The notes: generated from the letters alone by a model not told the origin. DNA of 64,000 nucleotides from Panagrolaimus kolymaensis (GCA_028622995.1 JAJQJQ010000044.1:1736001-1800000); one strand, 5' to 3'; shown: positions 1-12,640, numbered from the stretch's first letter. Numbers and translations are program-made.

Positions 1-88
1 TTCATAAAGCACAAAATCAAAAATCACAAAGGTAATATTTATTTTAATTCGCCAATAATAGCTTTATTTAATTTTAAAATTATTTTAG

Positions 89-1380
89 CATTCTTTCGGA
101 TTTCCAATGCAATTACAAAAAACATTGTTGTCATTGTTATTTGCTCCTTTATATTGCTTTACGTGGAAAACTTGAAATGCCTTTAATGGAATGTCTTTCA
201 AAAAAGGAAATCAAAATAAAGAAAGATGCTGAAAACTTATTTTTATTCTGCAAATTTGATGCATTTAGTTCTCCAATTGAGGTTATTTTTATTTTATATT
301 TTTTTTTCTTATATTAATATATTACCCTTTTCCCAGGATGCATCATTTTTATATGAATCCACTTGTTTAATAATGAGAAAAGTATGCAATGTTTTAAAAG
401 TTCCATCTGGTCTTTTACCTTTTAAAGCACTGCGAAAAGTTTGTTAATAAATAAAATTTTTATAAATTTATAAAATGTTACCTTTTAGGCAGTGGCCGTT
501 CGACATGCCTTAAAATTGATGGAACAAAAGAAATTTTTTGTGAATATTGCTTCCCTTATAAAGCTACTCAAATCAATCCCGAATTGGTGTTCTGACGCAT
601 GTGAGGCTTACTTACTCTATGGGGAAAATGAATTGATGAATGTTCTTCAACGCTACCGCGATGCGCTTGAAACTGATCCACAAGCTAGCGTTTACAAATA
701 CGTGCGATATGTTAAAGATCTTTCAGCACTTTCATATTTTTATGAAGAAACAGATCCATTAGGTTATATCTCATTGCTTTCCATTAAAAAAATTAATATA
801 CTTTTTTTAGTTATCATGATTGTTGATTCATTTTTCCCTTCATGGATTGCAGATAAAACATTTAGTTCTGAAAACGTTCGATTTGCTTTGTATGATAGGC
901 GTCGCAAAATGGTAGCTACAACATTGAATCGTTTCTTATTTTACTTTAAACAACCAAACCAAACATTTTCTCATGTCGCCGTAATCTCAAAAGAAAGGAT
1001 TGATTTTAAAGTAATGACGGATTTTTATAATTATTCAATGTTGAAAAACGTAGTTCCTCATGGTCGTATTTGCAGAAGTAATTTTTCATTGGTTACATAT
1101 TTATTTTAATTTTTTCTCTTCAGAATGTTGTGCATATGTATCATCATTACAAAAAGCTGTTTGTTTACGAAAGCATCATAATATTGTAAACGTTGGTTCA
1201 CTCTCTCTTCATTATTACATAGAAGCGGAAAAAGAAGTTGAAGCCATTAATGAAATTGAAGAAGAAGAAGTTAATATTAGTAATGAAGCTGAAAAAGATG
1301 TCCAAATTGAACAACTTAAAAATCAATTGAAAAAAAAGGATGAATTGATTGCTTTGCTCATGAGACAAGCTCGTGAATAG
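89..1380 (+). CDS. Unrecognised protein, 3' portion (5' end outside window)
   Basis: I do not recognise this family. Five exons join in frame: 89-281, 337-438, 489-762, 811-1077, 1124-1380, giving about 363 residues and a TAG stop at 1378. Each junction has GT donors and T-rich AG acceptors. The intron 763-810 is 48 nt and open in frame, so it could also be retained. The first exon begins after TTTTAG and has no credible start, so the gene continues to the left of the window. The protein is mostly helical-looking and non-repetitive, with a motif ACEAYLLYGENEL near residue 140. The last 45 residues are Glu/Lys-rich and end in a coiled coil (QIEQLKNQLKKKDELIALLM). No signal peptide or clear TM segment is seen. 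A cytosolic scaffold or adaptor role is only a guess. Confidence 0.7.
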
Positions 1381-2940
1381 CTACTTTTTCTTAGCATTTT
1401 TAATATATAAAAATAGGGACACATTATGGCGATTTTATTTCTATATGTTTTATTTAATTAAAATTTTTATTTTCCTTAAAAAATATTTTTGTTTTTATTA
1501 CTTTATCTACATTTTTAAAAAAATTGCCAACCAACATAAATTCAGTTAAATTTTTATTTACGATTCAAACACTAAATCTTCATGGATTTCAAATATTTAG
1601 TTAAAAAAATTATTTATTAATTGATATTTTATTCAAAATTATTAATAATCTTCAAGAAATAAAAAGTCTATAAGAAAAGTCATAAAAAAATCTTAATTTT
1701 TTCGTTTTAAAAAAAGAAAAAAATGTTAAAATATTCAAAGAAAAAAGAATTTGTAAATCAACATGAACTTTATTTCATCAAAAAAAAGAAAAAAAAAGTA
1801 TTGAAATAAATTTTTTGGCTTAATAGCTCTTTTAGCCACTCTAAAGCAATATACAAAGCACCAAAAAAAGATGAAAAAAAAGCATTGAAGCATTGTTGAT
1901 AATTTGATAATTCATTAAAGGATAATTAATAGTAATTTTTAAAAAAATAATATCATTATCTTCCTTTTTTTTGCACTTTTAATGCATGCGTGTTTGGCGC
2001 AGTGGTTTCGTATAATTGTTGTTTGCACCAAAGAAGCAAAAGAGTTCGATTCCGTTAATTTGCCTATGATTGATAGTGCCCTTGCACCACTCGGAGATTC
2101 GCTGACGATTATGGAATCCATTAATTACTGAGGCTTAAAAATTTTTTTAAATTTTTTCCCCTCCAAAAAATGTTTATAAATTTGTTTATTACATTACAAG
2201 AAAAGGTTGCAGGCCGAAAAATCAAGAATCAAAAAACCATTTGACAGAAGAAAAAATTCAAATCCAGGGATGCAGAAGAACTAAAACATAATTTGTTGAA
2301 AAAAATAAATTCATAAAAACAATTTTTGTCTTGAATTTGGTTATTGAAACATTGAGATAAACATTTTGTAACACAGTAAAAACATACAAACCCAATGGAA
2401 AATACAAAGATTTAGAAACATAAGCATTTTTTTTCTGAGAATTTAAAAAAGCAAAAAACTTTTAAATTAATTAATTTTTCTTTAAGTTACAAATTTCGTT
2501 TAAGCTCGAAACAATTAAAAAAATGTTTCGATTTTTTTGCGCATAAATGTTTTTATTTATTAGTACCTAAATAAATAAAGATGATAGTAATGATTGTACT
2601 TAGAAAAAACTGTGTTATTTTACAACCAAAAACCTATTATAAAAGTATTCGCTTTCAATGCTTTTAAATTTCTTGTTTAAAATTTTCATAAATATGTTTA
2701 CTGTACAAAATAATCTACAGTTTCTCAATTTTTAAAAGACACGTCAACAAATGTACATATATTTGTGGGGGCTGTGGAAGAGCTTGCAAAATATGCGGGG
2801 TATGCTTATTATTATTATTATTTTATGCCACATTTGCAAATAAAACCACTGGAAACTTTTGTTATTAAAAATGAAATAAAAAAAAGAAAGGGTTTTTATT
2901 GGAGAATTTAATGTGAAATTCCTAAGCAATGCCAAGGCAA
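1381..2940. other. Intergenic AT-rich stretch
   Basis: About 1.5 kb of A/T homopolymer-rich DNA downstream of the first gene. The only structured item I see is a tRNA-like segment near 1985-2065 (box A-like TGGCGCAGTGG, box B-like GTTCGATTCC) that does not fold into a normal tRNA. A short ATT microsatellite sits near 2808-2823. Confidence 0.6.
1988..2065 (+). other. tRNA-like / Pol III promoter-like remnant
   Basis: TGGCGCAGTGG at about 1993-2003 matches the tRNA box A consensus, and GTTCGATTCC about 38 nt further on matches box B. A short D-arm can be drawn and there is a TTTGC/GCAAA stem between the boxes. The T-stem and acceptor stem do not pair, so a working tRNA is unlikely. It may be a decayed tRNA, a tRNA-derived SINE head, or coincidence. 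Confidence 0.25.
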
Positions 2941-3066
2941 TTATTTGAAAGACTCTTCGAATTTACCTCCAAAGTCTTTGGAAAACTTGATTCCTTCATA
3001 TTTTTCTTCGTCGAAGAAGGTCGTCTCTTTTTTTTCTTCTTCGTTATTCAAGTCTCCGTTTTTGGT
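2941..3066 (-). pseudogene. Short coding-like remnant, 41 codons plus stop
   Basis: On the minus strand an open segment of 41 codons ends at TAA (2941-2943) and reads like a real acidic C-terminus (includes EEKKETTFFDEEKYEGIKF, then SKDFGGKFEESFK). It is much less homopolymeric than its surroundings. Directly upstream in the same frame is a TAA at 3067-3069, with no good acceptor or ATG to bypass it. More coding-like sequence (ITQKSENEES) lies before that stop. I read it as a gene remnant or the last exon of a gene I cannot otherwise find. The family is not recognised. Confidence 0.35.
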
Positions 3067-3317
3067 TTAGCTTTCTTCATTTTCTGATTTTTGAGTTATT
3101 TTGATTACTGTAATAAAAAAAAGTAAAGCTTACTTTCATTTTCTTGTTATTGTCTTATTCTTCTTATTTTCTTTGATTTTTTAGATTTTCATTAAGCATC
3201 TTTTTTAAAATTACTGTAAAAGCAAAGTTTATTTTTTATTTGCGTACAAAAAACTTAAGGGGACATAGCTATTTCATGCCTTTTCGAAAATTTCGATACT
3301 GGGGCTGATAGGAACAG

Positions 3318-5294
3318 TTGGGGCGGCGCGTGTTTGAATTACCGGATGAAAGTGACAAAGCCCCTGGTTCTCCAATTACCACTGCCTCAGATACAAGCAA
3401 GACATATCATGGTAGTGGTGAATCTTCCAAAATTGAATTATTAAGCACGAGTAAACAAGGCAAGAAAAAATAAATAATAATAAAACGAAACCAAAAATAA
3501 ATAAAATATTTCAGGCGATATTTCAACCATTGGTGTTGATCAAACTTCAGAAAATTTGGAAGACCGGCAAACAACGGCGAGCGTTGTTGATTCTTCATTA
3601 TTAAATGAAAAAGAAGTTACCATCACCGTTGGAAAAACTCATGAAGATAAAATGGAAACATATGCAACCACCAGTGGAAATGTTAATAATGAATTGAATA
3701 GTACACCAATCACGGGGTCAACCGTCACCGGTCAAATAAGTGAAGATAAACCCACGGTTGTTGAAGAAACAACTGTTGATTTAACAACGATGAAGGCAAG
3801 CGAAGCAATTCCAAATGTTGTTGTTATTAGCAATGAACCATCAACAATATCTTTAAAGGATTATTCTTTTCCAAAGACTTCCACCGATGGAACAACTCAA
3901 AATGAAAATAACGATGGAAGGCAATCGACTAAAGAAGGTAAATAAAGAAAAGCTTAAAATTAAAAAAAATTTTAGTTTCAGAAATTCAAAAAAGCACAGC
4001 ATTGGCTGCCGATTCATCGACTGGAAATATAATCGATGTCATCAGTGTTACAACAACATATGCAACAGATAAAGGAAAAATTACCATCGATGATTCACCA
4101 ACCTTTTTTGGAACGAGTTCAACAACAATTAAGGCAGATGAAGAAGCCAGCGGAGATTCTGATTCGTCTTTAAAGCTTTCCTCTCAAAGGGCTTCAACAT
4201 TAGAAAATGATCGTATGCTTATTTCAACAAGCGACCCAATTACAAAAGTTTCTAACCCAATTAATGATGTAACTCAATCAAGCAAGACAGGTACAACTTC
4301 ACCATCCATGTGGAATTCAATGAGTGGCGCAACCACAGATTTATCAAATCAAAATAATTTAAAATCGGATTCACCAACAAATGATAAATTAGAAAAAACG
4401 ACAGTAAGCAGCACCCAAAAAAGCAAAGAAGGTAAATAAAATTAATTTAAATTTCTAATAAAAACATAAATAAAAAATTAATAAAAGCGTATTTATTTTC
4501 AGATGCTAAACATGAAACACTTTTAACATCATCGCCAATGCAAAAATCGACACCAACAAGCACGCAAAGTAAAAGTGAAAATGCAAAACCTGAAAGCTCG
4601 CATGCCGCCGAATCAGAAATTCCCTCCACCACCATCAGCCAAAGCGAGGGTAAAACTCAAACTACCATCTCTTCAATACCAGGCAGCACAGAAACATTTA
4701 GCGAAACATCCACCTCGAAAGGTAAGAATTAATTTAGCACCAACAAAATTTTTTTTAAAATAAACTTACAAATTAAAAATAAAATAAAAAATGTTTGTTT
4801 TTTTAGATAAAATTCAAATTGAGGATTCTACCACTCCATCGGAGACATCTTTAAAAACCGATGATAAAGCCTCCTCCTCCACAAGCTCAACTCTTCACGA
4901 CTCAAAATCTACGGGTACCAATTCCGAATCCAGCACAACACCAAATCCCGTCAACACTCAACAACAACAACAATCCACATCAGCACCACAAAAACCCGAA
5001 CAAAAGCCAAATCCTCCATCATCATTGCGCTTCCGGGTCAATGTAAATCGGTTTAATAGATATAATGAGTGGGTTGCATACTTGATTATTACCATCGGGG
5101 TCTTTGTATATATTAATTATAAAATTGTTTTTGACGTATTTTATTTGAGATCGATTCATCCTAAAGTAAGGTTAATGTGTCGGATAGCATTTTTTGGTTT
5201 TTTCTTTTGGGGTGGGTGGGTTATATTCCACTATCAATTCATGCTGCCCAACAGGATGTATTCGAACTGGAGGGAATATGAACAATTTATTTAG
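3318..5294 (+). CDS. Ser/Thr-rich (mucin-like) membrane protein, 5' end unresolved
   Basis: Exons 3318-3459, 3515-3937, 3982-4431, 4503-4721 and 4807-5294 join to about 573 residues. The first 480 or so are very rich in Ser, Thr, Asn, Asp, Glu and Lys with no Cys, as expected for a heavily O-glycosylated stalk or a disordered tail. The C-terminus carries two hydrophobic segments (around EWVAYLIITIGVFVYINYK and RIAFFGFFFWGGWVIFHY) and a short polar end. Every internal intron is phase 1, and exons repeatedly end in K(E/Q)G followed by D/E. The first intron (3460-3514) uses a GC donor (CAAG/GCAAGA). In-frame TGA and TAG lie just upstream of 3318 and no ATG is in frame, so a start exon with a signal peptide is probably missing from my model. 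No family recognised. Confidence 0.65.
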
Positions 5295-6576
5295 TTTCTT
5301 TATTTTGTGTCTTTGAAATTGGTCTCTTCCATAAACTTTAAATATTTTTTTGGATTTCTTCATTTTTAGTTTTTTCATTGCTTTAAATTTTAATTTTTTT
5401 GTGGCCTTTAAATAATAAATATTTTTTCACTTATTTCCTTTTTCTTTTTTTTTAACAATTCTACAAAATAAAACAATGAAAACATACAAACAAATTTTTA
5501 TAGAATTTTTTTTTTCAATATTGAAAAGTTAGAAACAGTTTATTATTGCATACTTTTGGTTCACAGATAGTTGCAAAAGTTAAATCAAATATTGAAAAGT
5601 TGCATATCCAAGTTTTCAAACGATCACAATAATTTTGGTACCTTTTTTAAAAGCTTTCTCTAAATTACAAATTCTACATACGAATTTCAAAGATTTCATC
5701 AAATAAAAAAGCACAAAAATTTTTTCCATTACATATGAAATTTTCATCCAAAAACAAAGTTTTGAATCGTAGAGGCAGCACCAAATCTTTAATAACCCTG
5801 TGACTAAAACATACTTCCTTAAGATTCTCAAAATTCATACTTAAACAAACTTAGCAATTATTAGAATATTCTCATAAAAGCCACGTTTAAGCAAATCTCA
5901 AATCAGCAGTATATTCTAGCGGCAAAAAAAAAGAAAAAAACTGTTTCGAGATTACTCTAAAACGCAGCGCTTCAAAAAAAAGAAGAAGATAGATTTTCTT
6001 TTCAAGTCAAACAAGCAGCCATCCATATTGGTGGTACGCCAACTATTTATCAGAAGATTCTTCAAGTCAAAAGTTTTTTGGAAAACAACAAAGCAAAGAA
6101 TAAAAATATATTTATTTTATCTTATTTAGGAAATGCAAGAAAAAAAAACAAGAGTAGCACCATTGAAAATATTTTAGCACCAAAATTTTCTTTTTATCGA
6201 GATTAGATTAATATAAAACAAAGGAATAAAACAAGAAACATATAAAATTTTACAAAAATTTACAACTTTAAAAAGAACAAAACTATAAATACAATGTTTT
6301 GATTTGAGAGAGGTATTGTTCCCGTTTCTTTGAATTGAAAACACACACACAGACACATACATAAATACAAAGGAGGAGGAGGAAGGTAAAAAGCAAATAG
6401 GAAAATGCAAAGATAACAACAAAACAAAAATAATACTATTATGCAACAAAAAAACAAGTGTGAGAGAGATATATCAGTTTTTATATTATACAATTAATCA
6501 GTTTGTTAGTTCACAAAAAATATTGATGAGATTTGATTCCAACGCCCGCTTTATATTTGTTCACATTATGTCATTA
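5295..6576. other. Intergenic stretch between convergent genes
   Basis: Convergent 3' ends of the Ser/Thr-rich gene (+) and the Rab GEF gene (-). It contains A/T tracts, a short CA-rich run near 6341-6360, and a 71-codon minus-strand ORF (5616-5831) with no recognisable domain and no splice context. I see nothing else. Confidence 0.6.
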
Positions 6577-9500
6577 TCATTCTTGATTATCATCATCATC
6601 ATCAGTTGTGGTTAATCCACGTCCATTCATCTTTGTGATAAAATCAAATCCAAATCTTGCTAATGCCATATTCTTTCTCATCAATGTTATTTCTTGATAT
6701 GAATCATGTGGAAGAGCTTTAACAATGCCATTTTGAAGATAACGCAGATAAGTAAAGATATCACATACAGCAGTAATCTGAAAATGTGCGATATTAGATC
6801 ATAACATAGTTAAGAAAGAATAAACTTACTCGATTTCTTGCTTGAAGCGAAATGAATACCCATTCTTTATCGGAATCAGTTCGAAGTCGATAATGACAAA
6901 TCTTTTCAACTTGTGTTAGTTCACATTTTCTTACATTTTCATTGAGATAAGGTTCCATTTCGAGTGTATTCCTTTTGATTGCATCCAAAACTTCTGTAGC
7001 AAGTTGATCATTGACGAAAGTTAAACATGGTTTAACATCTTCCAACAGAACACGTTTCACAAATTGAGTATCAGTATCATCAGCTAAAGGAGTTGAAGAT
7101 GAAAGCCATTCTTTGAATTCATTGAAATAAATCGGATCAACTTCAGGTGTTTCTTGAACCATGCTATTAACAGATTTGGAAGATTTGAGTGGAGTTGACA
7201 TTAATGAATTTGCTTTGGTTTTAGGTGTAAGAAAATAAACAGGAGAATCAGATTTTTTCTCTGAAAAGGTATGTAAAAGATTATTACAGATTGAAGATTC
7301 AAATCATGAAAGAGTTCATAGTGTTTGTTAACAACGATGGCAGAATATCCATAAAAAGTTACTTACGTCCAAATCGATCTTTGAATGTTCGTTTTGATGG
7401 TAATTTGACGATATCCTTTAATGCTTTAACTTCAGCTTGAAGTAAATCAACTTTCATTAAAGCTTCAGCTAATAATTTTTCAGCAGTTTTTCGTTTAGCT
7501 TCGGCTTGATCAGCTACAAGATAAGCTTGCTAAAAAAGAAGATCGATTAGTCCACAAACAAAATACAAAGCAAAAGAAAGAAAACAAACCTGGAACAATG
7601 TTTCAGTTAAATCTTGTACTTCATCATCAAGGGTTTTTTGAAATTTTCTTAAATCATGACATTCAGCATCGGTTTTAGCAGCATGTCGTCGAGTTTCATT
7701 CAATTCCATTTCAAGACGTCTGACTTTATCTTCTATTGTTTCATCACGATCTTCAGCTGACGACGGAATTAAACCACTACTAAAATGAGTTGTTTTTAGT
7801 TGTTTACTTTTTTTGAATAATGATAAAGAAATAAAAGCAGGCGTTTTCATCGAATCAGTCAAAATCAGTAAAGTGAAAAAGTGAAAAGAAAAAGAGTAAA
7901 TGTTTGAGTGTTCAAAATTTGAATAAAATGGATTAGAAATTTACGTTTTGGACAAAAATAATGAAGGTAATTTTGAGTAAAAAATATTTCTACAGCCCAT
8001 AAAGTTTATTTCAAAGAATACGGCAACCATGGGCACGACTATGTATACATAAAGCGGCAGCTCTGGTTTGTTTCATAGAAACACCACTTACTCATCTTTG
8101 AAGACAGTAAAAACGAAAATGAAAGTATGTACAAACTTACTCCGTGGACGCATTACGATGTTGACCAAAGAATAACGAATTTCCTGTTGATACTTCATCT
8201 TCATCAATTCTTCGTAAAGTTCCATCACTTGCAGATGTAGGTATATCAACCATATTTCCACTTCCACCAGAACCAGATGTTTTTTCTCGAACTCTTTTAC
8301 TTATACGAAAGAAAAGTTTCTTGGATTTTCGTTTTTCCTTTTCACGTTGCTTTTCTTTTTCAAATTCTAGCCTTTCTTCTTCAAGTTGAAGCTTTCGACG
8401 AGCGTTGGATAATAATAAAATTCCTAAATGTGATGAATTTGGTGCGTGATTTTCTGAGAATACATTTGAAGCAGAATCAAGTGGTGGCGGAGATCTTGGA
8501 GGTTCTGATGATGCCAATTGAGGTGATGATGATTGCGATGAAGATGTATTCGTTTCAGATGATACCAAATTTAAACTTCCATAAGTCTTTGATCGAGCAT
8601 ACGAAGAATATTCTTCTATTGATTCTTTGTTCGGTGGTAATGGATCTTCAGGATCTTCTAAAACATATTTGGTCATAATCATTACAGTTACAGTAGTACC
8701 AAAACCACAGCAAAAATAAACTTACCACGATTTTTTCTTGAAACCAATGGAGTATTTAAGATAACTGCAGCTTCACGATTGATTTCTTCTAACAAAGATA
8801 CATCGATACCGGAATCAGTTGCACTAAGAGAATCAGGAGTTTTTAGCTGAAAAATGGTTCAAAGATTAGTAAAAGTTATTTTACACATATCAGAAACATA
8901 GAAGAAGAAAAGAACATCGAGCAAGCGATGAAAAAAAAAACCCTGCAAAACATTGGTTTTTCTATTTTGCTTTTGGTCAAAGAAAAAAAAGGGTGAAGAG
9001 TCGTTGTTAGTCAGTTAGTTTAGGTCCACCACCAACAACAAAGAAAGCTTATTTCTTCTTTTCATTTATTTTGCGCGTTTTTTTTATGTTTTGAAATAAT
9101 TTTTTTTTTGGCGATGGCAGCATCGATATGGGACGATACTGGCAACAATAATAATGCTAATGCTAAATGCTTTTTAGTCAGTCGTTGTAAAGAAAAAATA
9201 GAAAAAAGAGAGTATGTATGTGTTTTTTTTCTTTCCCATCTACAACAAAAACCAAAAAAACCTTATGGCAACAAAAAAAGAGCAATGAAAAAATGCCATG
9301 AATTTTTTTTTCTTCTGCGCATATGTATTCCATTTTCCCATCATCATCAATGGTTCCAAATGTTTTAAAGCAATTGCAAATGAAAAGCAAAAAAATATGG
9401 TGATCGAGATCAAAGAAAAAGATCTAACTTGATTTATGGTACAGGCATATGATAAACATAATTTTCTAATAGAATACCCACTAATTTTTTATACATAAAT

Positions 9501-12210
9501 TTTTCTCTTCCAAAACTAATGTAAGAAAGCTATTATTGAATAACTAAACCTTAATTCTTATATTTTTTCCTTCATTTTTACTCAAAAAATATTCAATTAT
9601 GCAATCAAGCAATTTTGTCTTATTCTTCTCCTTTCAAGATGCTTCTCTCCTTTCCGATTTCTTCTTACCCTCCTTGCTTTTTTTGGAAAGAAAAATATAT
9701 TTTGAGAAATTAAAATTTTGATTAAATTCTCTTTTTTTTTTTGCGCAATTGTGAAATGCTTTTTTTGCCTGGGCTATGTTTTTGACTTTTTTTTCTTTAA
9801 ATTGGTCGCTCAATTTTATGGAACAAAAAAAGGATTTTTTTTTGATAAATGACCGGAAGTTAGTTATAAAAAGCAGAATTGCCTCGTTTCAAAAAAGCTT
9901 GCTGACAGATAGATATATGAAAGAAAGTCTCAGTTATTATCCTTGGGTTCCCGCAAAAAAAAAACAAACATAGTCGCTTGATACAATAAAAGGCAGCAGT
10001 GGAACAAAGGTCAAAAAAAAGAAGCGAAGAAATAAAACATGCATTTTAGTAACAAACTAACTAACTAACAAAGAAAAAGCAAGGAAGATGAGCAACTACT
10101 TCCAAGGCATGTGCCATTGCCACCAAAATGAATGAAAGCTTCTTTCTTTTGCGCCGAAAATAAAAATAAAAGTGAAGTGTTTTGAAAGAAAAAAAAACTC
10201 ATCAGTGGGTGCTTCGACCGATGTTCATCGGATGCTTTTTTCCCTTTCGAAGCATCTTTTTTTTGCAACTTCGAAAATAATGTTAGTGAAATATAAAATA
10301 GAGAAAAAAGTTTTTTAAGCTTGGAGTTAATCTATTTTATAAAAAAGCATGCTATAAAAAGAAATATAAATTATGTCAGCTGACAATGAAAAATGTTTAG
10401 AAGAAAAAAAGAATGTCATAAATAATCGAAGGAAAAAATCATAACAAAAAGCAACTAAAATGGCTAAAAATTACCCCTTGTTATTGATAGCTAAAAAGAT
10501 GCCATGTTTTTAAGATCATGGTTAGCTCAAAAAATTGATCACTTCAAAACAAAAATATTTGATGTTTTTAACAAGCTGTTTAAAAAATAAAGACAACAAC
10601 TTTGTCTAGTCAAAACAAAAGAAAAGGAAAAAGTAGCGGTAAAATTGCAAATGCAAAATGGCTATGTTTTTTAAAGCCATCGATTTTCAAAATTTTACAA
10701 GTCATCAAAAGTCTTCCTATTTAAGCCCATGAAAATCCCATCAAAAAAAGAAGATCCATCCACAATCGATAAACTTTTTCTAAATTTTTCTTAATAAACG
10801 TCATCCCTTCATTATCTTTCGTGAAATCTTAGCCATATTTTTTATTTCTCATTCCTTTCTATTTTTCGTCGAAAAAATATTTAAGCTTTTTACAACAAAA
10901 AAAAACATTAAAGCTGAAGAACTTCGTTAGTGTCGCTTTCTTCTCTTTTTCCCCAAAAATAAGTGCCAAAAAAATTTCGTTAAAAAAGGAAGGAAAAAGT
11001 CTCAAGAAAAGAAGAAAAAATAAAACAAGCGCATCCTTCTTTCTTCTCTTTTTTTGTTTTATTTCGGCACAAAAATAAAAAGTAAGCTTAAAGTCACGGC
11101 AAAAAAAAGGAACATTGATGCCGAAGGAGAATAGAAAAGGAAAGAAAGGCAAATGATTCTTTCTTTGACTTTGGAAAAAAAAGAAGTAAAAAAATAAACA
11201 AACAAAAAAAAGAAAGAGAGAGGGAGCTTTAACAAACATCATCAGTATGAAATGAAATAAAATATTAAATTGCATAAAACAACAACAACTAAAAGTTAAG
11301 AGAGCTAAAAAAATGGGGAAGCAACAAAAAAAAATAAAAAAGTTCAGGAGCTGCTATAGGAGGAGGAAGAGGAGGCTCATGCAACAAGGCTAATGGCAAT
11401 GTTGTGGTAGTAGCTTCATGATGCTGCTATCCAAAAAAATGGCTCTTGCATCAGTAATAAAGTTTTTTATATCACCGACAAAAAAAGAGGGATAAAATGA
11501 AAAATGGCTATTTAATATATGCTTGCTGGGGTAATAATAAAATTATCATACAAAAAAGCTATGGTTGTCAAGTTTTATGATTTTAGCTTCAAAAAATAAC
11601 GTTAGTGTTAGTTAAAAAAAGCTAATTTCTTTCTCCATGTACTTATTTATAGCATTATTAAATATGCAAATGAAATTCAAACACAACTTTGAAATTAACC
11701 AAACAACAAAAAAACTAATAAAGCTAAGGAAAAACATTTAGAAGTCTGACTAATAATGCCATCCATCATCATCGCTAAAAAAAACTTCTTATCGCTACTG
11801 TACTTCTCAAGTTTGTACAATAACACATAAATGTAAGAAAAAACAAAAGTGGCCACAGAAAAAAAGAAAATGGATGAAAGTAAGCTGTCGGCACATTGGA
11901 CTTTAAAAAAATGTATTCCCATGAGAGTAATTTCTTTGTTAACAGAAACTAAGAGGATGATGGAAAGTGGTTTAAGAAACTACCAAAGAAAGAAGAAAGA
12001 AAAGTAATCCTGAGAATATTTTTTGTTTGTTGCTTTAAAGAAAAAATAAAGTTTGAAAGTTTTTAGGAGTAAAACTTAGGTTAAAGCCTTCACAATCAAT
12101 AAGTATCGGATGTTAGAAGCTTAGAAACAAAGCATTAAGTAAAGAGTAATAATAGAAAATCAGAAGCTAGCTACGTTAACGAAGAAGAAACATAAACATA
12201 CCTTATTCAT
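6577..12210 (-). CDS. Rabin8/GRAB-like guanine nucleotide exchange factor (Sec2 domain)
   Basis: Seven exons on the minus strand: 12202-12210 (M-N-K only), 8726-8846, 8141-8657, 7590-7779, 7367-7529, 6830-7260, 6577-6777, giving 543 residues. Residues about 225-330 form the Sec2-type coiled coil (RLEMELNETRRHAAKTDAE, then QAYLVADQAEAKRKTAEKLL and KVDLLQAEVKALK). Residues about 375-530 match the conserved C-terminal region of RAB3IL1/RAB3IP (DPIYFNEFKEWL, VKPCLTFVNDQLA, ITAVCDIFTYLRYLQNGIV, MRKNMALARFGF). The family activates Rab3/Rab8-type GTPases in vesicle traffic and ciliogenesis. Residues 50-210 are a Ser/Pro-rich insert with a charged EK/RK helix. Exon 7590 extends open to an ATG at 7850 with no acceptor dinucleotide above it for about 100 nt, suggesting a second promoter and a 351-residue short form. 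The 9-nt first exon is inferred from phase and splice sites. Confidence 0.85.
7590..7850 (-). promoter_or_regulatory. Candidate alternative first exon of the Rab GEF gene
   Basis: The exon used by the long form starts at 7779 after CATTTTAG. The same frame stays open upstream to an ATG at 7848-7850 (protein start MKTPAFISLSLFKKSKQLK). On the minus strand no AG acceptor occurs in roughly 110 nt above this ATG, so it looks like transcribed leader rather than an internal exon. Starting here keeps the whole Sec2 and C-terminal regions and drops the Ser/Pro-rich N-terminus. Confidence 0.45.
8847..12201 (-). other. Long first intron of the Rab GEF gene
   Basis: A 3.35-kb intron, far larger than the 45-80 nt introns around it, between the M-N-K micro-exon and the exon at 8846. 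It has a GTATGT donor and a TTTTTCAG acceptor. The content is A/T homopolymers with scattered purine-rich tracts. ORFs inside (for example around 9108-9368 and 10859-11275) are low-complexity translations and I do not call genes there. Long first introns in nematodes often hold transcriptional control elements, but I cannot identify any here. Confidence 0.55.
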
Positions 12211-12640
12211 TTTGACACCACTTTTTTAAGAACATCCAATAAAACAATATTCAGAACATTCACTGGACGACACCTCCACAAAATGCTATTTGAACCAATA
12301 TACAAAGAAAGAAATCACACCTACGAAAAAATATTCACAATTAACATCACAATGAAAAGAAACACAACTCTCACAAAAGAATAAACCGATTTTAACGGAT
12401 ACAAACAAGAAACTTTTCCATCCAAATACATACATATTTAACAGTTTTATTAAACTTTTATATTGCTACAATAAACACTAAACATTCAATCCTAATAATA
12501 TCATTAATTAACAATAAAAACAAGAAATCAAAGAAACCGTAAACATTGCACAATTAAGGCTTATTAAAAACATGTGATGAAATCTTTGAGACGATAATAA
12601 GAACATAAAAATTGAGATAGAATCGTTGAATTTTCTTCTT

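Noticed and set aside
5616..5831. 71-codon minus ORF with a few Cys
   Set aside because: No domain, no splice sites and no supporting exon; not enough to call a gene.
8277..8678. 133-codon plus ORF
   Set aside because: Antisense shadow of the Ser/Pro-rich exon of the Rab GEF gene.
10859..11275. 138-codon minus-strand ORF
   Set aside because: Translation is Phe/Leu/Lys homopolymer-like, it lies in the Rab GEF intron, and there are no splice or domain signals.
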